From Candidatus Cloacimonadota bacterium (GTDB taxonomy: Bacteria > Cloacimonadota > Cloacimonadia > Cloacimonadales > TCS61), in contig DAOUTP010000102.1 in assembly GCA_030626645.1 (NCBI GenBank), positions 1 to 6,556 of the forward strand: a DNA stretch of 6,556 bases. The letters are read 5' to 3'. The notes beneath the pieces are model-generated. The model saw nothing but the letters and a program-made list of their open reading frames with translations. It ran no database searches and had not been told where the DNA came from. Of the stretch, positions 1 to 5,232 are shown one piece after another; positions within the stretch are counted from its first letter, which is position 1, and each line of letters starts with the position of its first letter. A program made the position numbers and the translations under genes.

Positions 1-58
1 AGATTATACAATTAGTAAATATTCTGTATTTAATGCAGGAATTGGAGTTTCATTTTAG
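1..58 (+). CDS. C-terminal tail of an outer-membrane beta-barrel protein (5' part outside window)
   Basis: Bases 2-58 read as an open frame of 18 codons ending in TAG, DYTISKYSVFNAGIGVSF. Alternating polar and hydrophobic residues and a terminal phenylalanine are what the last strand of a BAM-assembled outer-membrane barrel looks like; the terminal F is the usual recognition signal. The stop TAG (56-58) shares its last base with the GTG start of the next gene, so the two are probably co-transcribed and translationally coupled. Only the tail is visible, so the protein's family and role cannot be named. It could instead be the end of some other beta-rich secreted protein. Confidence 0.6.
   Translation, partial: DYTISKYSVFNAGIGVSF
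44..47 (+). promoter_or_regulatory. Ribosome binding site (GGAG) for the nitroreductase GTG start
   Basis: GGAG lies 10 bases upstream of the GTG at 58 and inside the end of the preceding gene. No in-frame ATG exists nearby, and the nitroreductase FMN motif begins only nine residues after the GTG. Together these support the GTG as the true start. Confidence 0.6.
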
Positions 59-618
59 TGGAATTTAATGAAGTAATAATTTCGCGAAAAAGTGTAAGAA
101 GTTTCCAGGATAAAGAAATTCCTGAAGAAATTTTAAACAATATGATGGAGGCAGCTCGGTTGTCTCCATCTTTTCAAAACAGACAGTGCTGGCGGTTTGT
201 AGTTGTAAGAGATAAAAACATCATTAAAGATATGGCACTTAGAAGTGGGATGATCAGCAAAGTTAATTTCTTTATCAAAGCTGCGCCGATAGTTATTGTG
301 GCTTGTGCTGATCCTGCAAAGAGCGGAGCTTTGAATAATCAAAATTATTATCTGGTTGATACTGCAATAGCTTTTCAACAGATGATGCTTTCTGCCTGGA
401 ATCACGGAATTGGAAGCTGCTGGCTAGCTGCTTTTAATGAGCAGAAAGTCCGTGAAATCCTTGAGATTCCTCAAAATATTAGAATTGTAGCTCTCAGTCC
501 TTTTGGATATCCAAAAGATAAGAAATCATTATATGAAAAGGCTGTAAAAACTTTTGCGGGAAGCAAGAAAAGAAGTGAATTAAAGAACATAATGAGTTAT
601 GATAAATGGAAATTATAA
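58..618 (+). CDS. Nitroreductase family FMN-dependent oxidoreductase
   Basis: A 186-residue protein of the nitroreductase/FMN oxidoreductase superfamily. These are cytoplasmic dimers that pass electrons from NAD(P)H through bound FMN to nitro compounds, quinones or similar acceptors; the physiological substrate is rarely known from sequence. Visible family marks are the FMN-phosphate motif R10-K-S-V-R14, the SPSFQNRQCWRF segment at 36-47 (commonly SPSxxNxQPWxF, with Cys here in place of the usual Pro), the helix around D101 that packs at the dimer interface, GSCWL at 119-123, ALSPFGYP at 145-152 and a C-terminal SYDKW. The length is normal for short members. It starts with GTG, overlaps the upstream stop by one base, and is followed 47 bases later by the adenosine deaminase start. 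The superfamily is sure; the substrate is not. Confidence 0.88.
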   Translation: MEFNEVIISRKSVRSFQDKEIPEEILNNMMEAARLSPSFQNRQCWRFVVVRDKNIIKDMALRSGMISKVNFFIKAAPIVIVACADPAKSGALNNQNYYLVDTAIAFQQMMLSAWNHGIGSCWLAAFNEQKVREILEIPQNIRIVALSPFGYPKDKKSLYEKAVKTFAGSKKRSELKNIMSYDKWKL

Positions 619-655
619 TATTTAAAACAGAAAATGTATATTATTAAAATATAGT

Positions 656-659
656 GGAG
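656..659 (+). promoter_or_regulatory. Ribosome binding site (GGAG) deciding the adenosine deaminase start
   Basis: GGAG sits 6 bases before the ATG at 666. An in-frame GTG at 654 would overlap this site and would itself lack a Shine-Dalgarno. The ATG at 666 is therefore preferred, giving MKLKREFIEKLPKTDLHVHL, the typical beginning of bacterial adenosine deaminases. Confidence 0.7.
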
Positions 660-665
660 TTTTAT

Positions 666-1739
666 ATGAAACTAAAAAGAGAATTTATTGAGAAATTACC
701 AAAAACCGATTTGCATGTTCATCTGGATGGTTCAATTAGAATTTCCACAATATTTGAACTTGCCAAAAAACAGAAAGTTAAACTTCCTGCAGATACAGAA
801 GAAGGATTGAAAAAAATAATATGTTGTGATGAGAATTGCAAGAGTCTAGATGAATATTTAAGGGCATTTGACATAACTTTAAGTGTAATGCAAACCGAAG
901 ATGCATTAATTAGAACTGCTTTTGAACTAGCTGAAGATGCTGCAAAGGAAAATATAAGATATTTAGAGGTACGATACTCTCCTATTTTACATACTCAAAA
1001 AGGACTCAAATTAACTATTATCTCAGATGCTGTACTCAAAGGATTGCGGGAAGCAGAAAAAAAATATAATATCAGAACTGGAGTAATTATTTGCGGGATC
1101 CGTAATATGGATCCTGATAAATCGTTAAGATTGGCAAAGCTTGCTGTTGCCTACAAAAATAAAGGTGTTATCGGTTTTGACCTTGCAGGTGCAGAATATA
1201 ATTATCCGGCAAAAGATCATATGGAAGCTTTCTATCTTGCTTTAAATAATAATATTAATATCACGATCCATGCAGGTGAAGCTTATGGACCCAAGAGTAT
1301 TCATGAAGCATTGCATTATTGCGGTACACATCGTATTGGACATGGAACCAGACTTATAGAAGATGGAGACCTTTTGAACTATGTGAATGATCATCGTATC
1401 CCCTTGGAGATCTGTTTAAAAAGTAATATGCATACAAAATCCGTTTCCAGTCTTAAGAAGCATCCACTAAACTTTTATCTTGATTACGGAATGCGTGTTA
1501 CACTTAATACAGATAATCGCTTGGTTTCCGATACTACTCTTACAGATGAATACATGCTTGCGATCAAAGAACTGGGTTTGGATTATACAGATATAAAGAA
1601 TGTAATAATCAATGGATTTAAAAGTGCATTTATACCATACCGTGACCGTGTTGTCCTGCTTAATAAAGCTTTAGATGAAATGGAAGTATTGGAAGAGGAA
1701 GAATTAAAGGCTAAAATAAAGCTCGCTGATAATATTTAA
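666..1739 (+). CDS. add: Adenosine deaminase
   Basis: A 357-residue amidohydrolase-fold enzyme that hydrolyses adenosine or deoxyadenosine to inosine or deoxyinosine plus ammonia, part of cytoplasmic purine salvage. Zinc and catalytic residues are present in order: H17 and H19 in TDLHVHLDGS, G175-A-E177 in FDLAGAE, H202 and E205 in IHAGEA, H226 in RIGHGTRL, and D283 in NTDNRL. LEICLKSN (247-254) is the usual family block before the last strand. In the final motif the second acidic residue of the eukaryotic NTDD form is Asn; NTDN is seen in a bacterial branch of the family, so activity is still expected, possibly with altered specificity. The start at 666 was chosen over an in-frame GTG at 654 because of the GGAG placement. 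The gene is followed after 12 bases by the RmuC-like gene. Adenine deaminase or aminofutalosine deaminase relatives are the main alternatives. Confidence 0.9.
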   Translation: MKLKREFIEKLPKTDLHVHLDGSIRISTIFELAKKQKVKLPADTEEGLKKIICCDENCKSLDEYLRAFDITLSVMQTEDALIRTAFELAEDAAKENIRYLEVRYSPILHTQKGLKLTIISDAVLKGLREAEKKYNIRTGVIICGIRNMDPDKSLRLAKLAVAYKNKGVIGFDLAGAEYNYPAKDHMEAFYLALNNNINITIHAGEAYGPKSIHEALHYCGTHRIGHGTRLIEDGDLLNYVNDHRIPLEICLKSNMHTKSVSSLKKHPLNFYLDYGMRVTLNTDNRLVSDTTLTDEYMLAIKELGLDYTDIKNVIINGFKSAFIPYRDRVVLLNKALDEMEVLEEEELKAKIKLADNI

Positions 1740-1751
1740 TCGAGAGGAAAT

Positions 1752-2960
1752 ATGGAACTGCTCTATTTGTTTGTTGGAATAGTAATTGGTGGTGTGATAG
1801 TCGGTTTGTTTTTTTTTACAAAAAAGGGTAAACAGGATGAAAGGGTTAGATTACTTGAAAGTGAGTTGGAAAAAGCAGAGGAAGATAAACTTAAAATTAT
1901 TGAGTTAGAAAAAAAAATCACTTCAAATGAGAAAACAATCCAATATCTGCAAACAGATAAAAATGTATTAGAAGCAAAAATGGAATCATTTGAACAATTT
2001 AAAACCGAAAAAACTCAATTTGAAGAAAGATTGAAATTGGTAGAAAATGAGAGAAATCAGTTGAGAAATGAAAATATTTCCTTAAAAAAAGAAGAAAACA
2101 ACCGAAATGAAACTTTAAGGAAATCAATTGAATCAACAAATACACTGCAAGAAAGTTTAACAAAAGAAAAAGAAAGGCTCAACGATGAAAGAGTTAGGGA
2201 AACTGAAAAACGATTTGAGGCAATGAAGTTAAAATGGCATGAACACGAAAAAGATGTGGAAAATCATTTGCAGAAAATTTGTCAAAATAACGTTATCAAA
2301 TACATTAGCCAAGAAGAATTTCCACATCCGCGCAATAAACCGGATAATTCTATCGAAATATTGGATCAACTTATCGTTTTTGATGCGAAAAGTCCAGCAA
2401 ACGATGATTTGAGTAATTTTCCAAAATACATAAAATTACAAACGGAAAATTTGAAAAAATATGCTAAACATGATGATGTTAAAAATGAGCTATTTTTAGT
2501 AGTCCCTTCAAATACTCTACATGTGATAAATCAATTTACCTACAACATTGGCGACTACAATGTTTATGTGATAACCAAAGATGCCCTTGAACCAATCATC
2601 TTGAGCTTAAAGAAAATTGAGGATTATGAATTCGCAGATAAATTAAGCCCTGAAGAAAGAGATAATGTTTGTAGAGTAATTGGAAAATTTGCTCATACTA
2701 CAAAAAGACGAATCCAAATTGATCAATTTTTTGCCACAGAATTTCTGGATACATTACAAAAAGCCAGAACACAACTTCCAAAGGAAATACTAAATACTGT
2801 AATAGAATTTGAAAATGCGGAGAAACTAAATCCTCCAATGGAAAAAAGAAATAAGAAAATTTTAATAAAAGACTTAAATGAAAAATCAAAAGAAATTAAA
2901 AAAGAAATTGAAATTAGAAATATTCCTGAAATAACAACACAGATTGAATTTAAAAAATAA
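1752..2960 (+). CDS. Divergent RmuC-like protein: membrane anchor, coiled coil, PD-(D/E)XK-type domain
   Basis: 402 residues. A hydrophobic N-terminal segment at about 3-22 is followed by KK, so it is probably a single membrane anchor with the rest in the cytoplasm. Residues about 28-175 are Glu/Lys-rich heptad-like sequence expected to form a long coiled coil. A globular domain follows, with P197-D198 and then F210-D-A-K213: the spaced Asp and D-x-K pattern of PD-(D/E)XK nucleases, in the same position as in RmuC. Later blocks are FLVVPSNTL (248-256), YNVYVITKDAL (269-279) and an arginine-rich IGKFAHTTKRRIQIDQFF (310-327). RmuC family members limit recombination at inverted repeats or act in DNA protection, with no fully settled biochemistry. 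Compared with E. coli RmuC (about 475 residues) this is shorter and diverged. An AGAGGA ribosome site (1743-1748) precedes the ATG. Assignment is by architecture and motif, so the function is tentative. Confidence 0.6.
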   Translation: MELLYLFVGIVIGGVIVGLFFFTKKGKQDERVRLLESELEKAEEDKLKIIELEKKITSNEKTIQYLQTDKNVLEAKMESFEQFKTEKTQFEERLKLVENERNQLRNENISLKKEENNRNETLRKSIESTNTLQESLTKEKERLNDERVRETEKRFEAMKLKWHEHEKDVENHLQKICQNNVIKYISQEEFPHPRNKPDNSIEILDQLIVFDAKSPANDDLSNFPKYIKLQTENLKKYAKHDDVKNELFLVVPSNTLHVINQFTYNIGDYNVYVITKDALEPIILSLKKIEDYEFADKLSPEERDNVCRVIGKFAHTTKRRIQIDQFFATEFLDTLQKARTQLPKEILNTVIEFENAEKLNPPMEKRNKKILIKDLNEKSKEIKKEIEIRNIPEITTQIEFKK

Positions 2961-3027
2961 AGAAAGTGTAAATAAATGGTTTTAGAAAATAAACCTGAGA
3001 AGTATAATCAGGAAGAGACTATGATAG

Positions 3028-3041
3028 AGTAGTAATCTACT
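3028..3041 (+). terminator. Weak hairpin in the convergent intergenic gap
   Basis: AGTAG-TAAT-CTACT forms a 5-bp stem with a 4-base loop, followed on the plus strand by AATTTAATTTT. It lies in the 96-base gap between the ends of the RmuC-like gene and tcdA, where a terminator is expected. The stem is short and the U-tract is interrupted, so this is only a candidate. No T-run follows it on the minus strand. Confidence 0.25.
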
Positions 3042-3056
3042 AATTTAATTTTCAGC

Positions 3057-3791
3057 TTATAAATGCCCTGCCAATTTCCTGAGCACATAACTGGCAGCCC
3101 ACATACCCATTATTGCCGGCAAATATACAACAGAGCCAAGTGTCCCTCTTTTCCTACCGCGACCTGAAACCCATTCTGCTTCTGCTCCAGCTTCGTGATC
3201 AAATTGAGGGATCGGTTTTTCATAAGAATATATAACTGGAATTCCACTTTCAATTCCCCGTCGATGCAAATATTTGCGAACTTTCTTGGCTAAAGGGCAA
3301 ACCTTGCTTTTGGAAATATCTACAAGCTCGATCTTGGAAGGATCAAAACGGCTGGCTGCTCCCATTGACGAAATTACCGGGATTTTTTTGCGAATGCATG
3401 ATTCCAGAAGTCCTGTTTTGGGTCCCAAGCTATCAATTGCATCAACAACAAAATCAATATTTTCCAGCAAAAAGTCACGTGATTCATGAGCACAGAAATC
3501 GGAATAGATATCAACTTTGGCTTTGGGATTAATATCCATTATCCGATCACGCATAGCTTCAGTTTTCATTTTCCCGATTGTGCTGTGTAGAGCGGGTAAT
3601 TGCCGGTTCAAATTAGAAATACTTATTGTATCAAAATCTACCAGTAGAAATGAACCAATACCGCTTCGTGCAAGCGCTTCTGCAGCATAACTGCCAACAC
3701 CTCCCAAGCCCATTACAGCTACTCTTGTCTTTTGAAATATCTCTATCGCTTCTTTTCCGAATAATAATTCAGTTCTGGAAAACTGTCTCAT
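3057..3791 (-). CDS. tcdA: tRNA threonylcarbamoyladenosine dehydratase (TcdA/CsdL, ThiF-E1 family)
   Basis: A 244-residue ThiF/MoeB/E1-like enzyme. TcdA uses ATP to activate the carboxyl of t6A at tRNA position 37 and cyclises it to ct6A, which strengthens ANN decoding. Visible features: the N-terminal FSRTELLFG typical of TcdA; the nucleotide-binding loop G28-L-G-G-V-G33; VDFD (51-54) binding the ribose; N60-x-N-R-Q64 with the Arg finger; K74/K76; and VVDAIDS (115-121). No paired CxxC zinc site of MoeB/ThiF is seen, which also favours TcdA. It is slightly shorter than E. coli TcdA (268), lacking some of the C-terminal tail. The start is ATG with GGGG (3799-3802) seven bases upstream. Its ATG overlaps the TatD stop as ATGA, so translation is probably coupled. 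ThiF or another E1-like protein is less likely, as no thiamine or molybdopterin genes are nearby. Confidence 0.85.
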   Translation of the reverse strand: MRQFSRTELLFGKEAIEIFQKTRVAVMGLGGVGSYAAEALARSGIGSFLLVDFDTISISNLNRQLPALHSTIGKMKTEAMRDRIMDINPKAKVDIYSDFCAHESRDFLLENIDFVVDAIDSLGPKTGLLESCIRKKIPVISSMGAASRFDPSKIELVDISKSKVCPLAKKVRKYLHRRGIESGIPVIYSYEKPIPQFDHEAGAEAEWVSGRGRKRGTLGSVVYLPAIMGMWAASYVLRKLAGHL

Positions 3792-4609
3792 AAAATATCC
3801 CCGAACATTTCACAAAAATTCTTAAACTGTCTCTCTTTCAGTATTTCTACACTAATTTGAGTTTTTTGCGAAACCTGTTTTACAGCCCAGACAAGATTCT
3901 TCAAATGATTGAAATCCTCATTTAATTCTCGTGGCTTCATATAGGGAGCATCAGTCTCGAAGAAATAGAATCCGTGTTTTATTATTGCTTTTAATACTTC
4001 ATCTTTGGGTGGTTTTGCGTTTAAGGAAAACCCAAGATCATATTTTTTAAATATTTCAAAGATCTCTTTCGAAGCATTAAATGCGTGTAGAAATCCCCGT
4101 ACTTTCGGGAAACTATTTTTCAATATCTTATCCAGTTCGTAATATTGTTTTACAGTATGAAAAACTACAGGCAGGTCATAATTTTTAGCCAGATCAAGTT
4201 GCATCAACAATATTTTCTTCTGCCAATTGAAATTGTCATTTCGGTTATCGAGCCCAATCTCACCTATTGCAATAATATCTTTTGAATCACAGTGTTTTAT
4301 CAATAGTTCAAAATCATCTTCCGAACTTTTATCGTAATATGGGTGAATTCCAGCACTCCATTTTACTTTAATCTTATTCCCTGATTCATTTACTTTCTGA
4401 AATTTCGGAAGATTGATCAATTCATATTCATCTTTACATAATGATGAAGAGATAAGACATGTGATTCTAGCTTCTTGAGCAGAAGATATTTCTTCATCAA
4501 GATTTGTTAAAATTCTCTCATCACTTAAATGACAGTGTACATCTATGAAACCAAAAGACTTTGCACAGGTTTCTGACCTCCGCAAAGTTGAATTATTAAC
4601 TATCTGCAT
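3788..4609 (-). CDS. TatD-family metal-dependent hydrolase with an N-terminus supplied by the adjacent mobile element
   Basis: From the ATG at 4609 this is 273 residues. TatD proteins are TIM-barrel metal hydrolases with DNase (often 3'-5' exonuclease) activity; some homologues are uncharacterised. All metal ligands are visible: H25 and H27 in IDVHCHL, E117 in GEIGLD, H151 in VVFHT, H175 in LHAFNAS, and D220 in FETDAPYM. Normal TatD proteins begin one to three residues before the FIDVHCH motif. Here no ATG, GTG or TTG lies there; the nearest in-frame ATG is at 4609, inside the end of the RAYT gene, with AAGGA 11 bases upstream. Residues T8-K17 are encoded by a 31-bp palindrome. The frame stays open further upstream to 4696, but that part is the transposase gene in another frame. 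The gene overlaps tcdA by ATGA. The family is secure; the start is uncertain, and a silenced gene is possible. Confidence 0.78.
   Translation of the reverse strand: MQIVNNSTLRRSETCAKSFGFIDVHCHLSDERILTNLDEEISSAQEARITCLISSSLCKDEYELINLPKFQKVNESGNKIKVKWSAGIHPYYDKSSEDDFELLIKHCDSKDIIAIGEIGLDNRNDNFNWQKKILLMQLDLAKNYDLPVVFHTVKQYYELDKILKNSFPKVRGFLHAFNASKEIFEIFKKYDLGFSLNAKPPKDEVLKAIIKHGFYFFETDAPYMKPRELNEDFNHLKNLVWAVKQVSQKTQISVEILKERQFKNFCEMFGDIL
4558..4588 (-). repeat. REP-like imperfect palindrome, 3' side of the RAYT gene
   Basis: Read on the minus strand, the 7-base arm ACTTTGC pairs with GCAAAGT, then comes a G-T wobble, a G-G mismatch and an inner AGGT/ACCT stem with a 5-base loop. It matches the palindrome at 5190-5220 at 25 of 31 positions when that one is read on the plus strand, so the pair is inverted. 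The third stem pair is T-A here and C-G there, a compensatory change. It starts 7 bases after the RAYT stop codon and lies within the TatD reading frame. Confidence 0.8.
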
Positions 4610-5165
4610 CAAAAAAGATATCCTTGAATTCGTTAGCAATTTTCTGTGAATCTTTATAATCATTAAAGAATTTTTTATAACTTTCGTGATTGTCAAAATA
4701 TTGCATCAATAAATGGTTATTGAACAATTTATTCTTTCTGATCCCTATCCAATCAGAATAATCTGAAAATTCCCATGCTTCTGCTTTAGTTACAATTCCT
4801 GATTGTACAGGATTGAAATGGAAATATCGGATTAAATGTATTAAATGTCTTTCATTCATGATTTCTTTATTCTTTGCTCTGCCTTCAAAAATTGTGCCTT
4901 TTCTGTTTTCTTGTTTGTTTATTGCTTGGGTATATCCGTTAAAAACTGTTTTTAGCCATTTTGAAATAGGGATTTCGGAATTTTGTCTGACTAACAAATG
5001 ATAATGATTTGGCATTAGGCAATATGCAGAAATTTCAATGTTATATTTTCCAATTGTGTTAATGAATTTTTGGATTAGAAATCTATAGTTCTCATCATTG
5101 AAGAAAATCGGTAACCTGTTACATCCCCGATTATAAACATGATAATATTTTCTTTGTAAATACAA
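4596..5165 (-). CDS. REP-associated tyrosine transposase (RAYT, Y1/HUH superfamily)
   Basis: A 189-residue Y1-type HUH nuclease, full length for a RAYT. Motifs in order: YYHVYNRG (7-14), the HUH metal site N53-H54-Y-H56-L-L, GTIFEGRAK (90-98), and RYFHFNPV (113-120), whose Y114 is the expected nucleophile that forms a 5'-phosphotyrosine with single-stranded DNA. A basic, helical C-terminus (about 145-185) follows. RAYTs are single-copy relatives of IS200/IS605 transposases that cut and join REP palindromes; the matching palindromes on both sides fit this. The start codon is TTG, chosen because AAGGG (5171-5175) sits five bases upstream, an in-frame stop lies just before it, and the conserved YYHVYNRG begins at residue 7. 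An upstream ATG is out of frame. No frameshift or lost motif is seen, so the enzyme may be active. Confidence 0.9.
   Translation of the reverse strand: MYLQRKYYHVYNRGCNRLPIFFNDENYRFLIQKFINTIGKYNIEISAYCLMPNHYHLLVRQNSEIPISKWLKTVFNGYTQAINKQENRKGTIFEGRAKNKEIMNERHLIHLIRYFHFNPVQSGIVTKAEAWEFSDYSDWIGIRKNKLFNNHLLMQYFDNHESYKKFFNDYKDSQKIANEFKDIFFDADS
4621..4625 (-). promoter_or_regulatory. Possible ribosome binding site (AAGGA) for the TatD start at 4609
   Basis: On the minus strand AAGGA lies 11 bases upstream of the ATG at 4609, inside the last codons of the RAYT gene. The spacing is slightly long. With the 14-base overlap between the TatD start and the RAYT stop, re-initiation by ribosomes finishing the transposase is plausible. 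Confidence 0.4.
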
Positions 5166-5170
5166 TTTTT

Positions 5171-5175
5171 CCCTT
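5171..5175 (-). promoter_or_regulatory. Ribosome binding site (AAGGG) for the RAYT TTG start
   Basis: On the minus strand AAGGG is followed by five A residues and then TTG. It is the only Shine-Dalgarno-like sequence properly placed for this frame and supports the unusual TTG start. It lies between the 5' palindrome and the gene. Confidence 0.55.
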
Positions 5176-5189
5176 ATTATTAACCATTA

Positions 5190-5220
5190 ACCTTGCGGAG
5201 GTTTTAAACCTGCGCAAGGT
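5190..5220 (+). repeat. REP-like imperfect palindrome, 5' side of the RAYT gene
   Basis: The left arm ACCTTGCG pairs with CGCAAGGT; a single G-G mismatch (5198/5212) follows, then AGGTTT pairs with AAACCT around one central T. That makes 14 pairs and one mismatch in 31 bases. A conserved unpaired position within the stem is typical of REP elements recognised by RAYTs. It sits 12 bases beyond the stop codon of the barrel-protein gene and 24 bases upstream of the RAYT start, so it would form a hairpin in the minus-strand transcript between the two. No T-run follows, so it is not an ordinary terminator. Confidence 0.85.
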
Positions 5221-5232
5221 AGTTAAATTCTA

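Larger units (their letters stand above)
4558..5220 (-). mobile_element. REPtron-like unit: RAYT gene flanked by inverted REP palindromes
   Basis: The 663-bp unit consists of the 5' palindrome, RAYT gene and 3' palindrome, with gaps of 24 and 7 bases between palindrome and gene. The opposite orientation of the two palindromes matches the REP/inverted-REP layout around RAYT genes in gammaproteobacteria. I see no target-site duplication outside the palindromes, as expected for a Y1 transposase. The unit separates the barrel-protein gene from the TatD gene and reaches into the TatD 5' end. The exact ends are inferred; the mobile unit could include some bases outside the palindromes. Confidence 0.72.

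Noticed and set aside
133..405. Minus-strand open frame across the nitroreductase gene
   Set aside because: Fully inside a well-supported gene on the other strand, with low-complexity, cysteine-rich, non-family sequence. The same applies to the opposite-strand frames at 2698-2889, 3274-3489 and 4813-5001.
654..665. GTG at 654 as adenosine deaminase start
   Set aside because: It overlaps the GGAG that fits the ATG at 666, and the four added residues are not typical of the family.
1098..1116. Two GGATCC palindromes seven bases apart
   Set aside because: Inside the conserved adenosine deaminase coding sequence and explained by codon use; not a regulatory repeat.
2976..3032. 18-codon frame after the RmuC-like gene
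   Set aside because: Too short, no convincing ribosome binding site, no recognisable motif, and it runs into the weak hairpin.
4564..4566. GTG nine bases after the GGAGGT in the 3' palindrome as a TatD start
   Set aside because: It is out of frame with TatD and reaches a stop after seven codons. It would need a frameshift for which there is no evidence.
4610..4696. Longer TatD N-terminus starting at 4696
   Set aside because: These 29 extra codons are the end of the RAYT gene read in another frame, do not resemble TatD, and lie far upstream of the conserved FIDVHCH motif.
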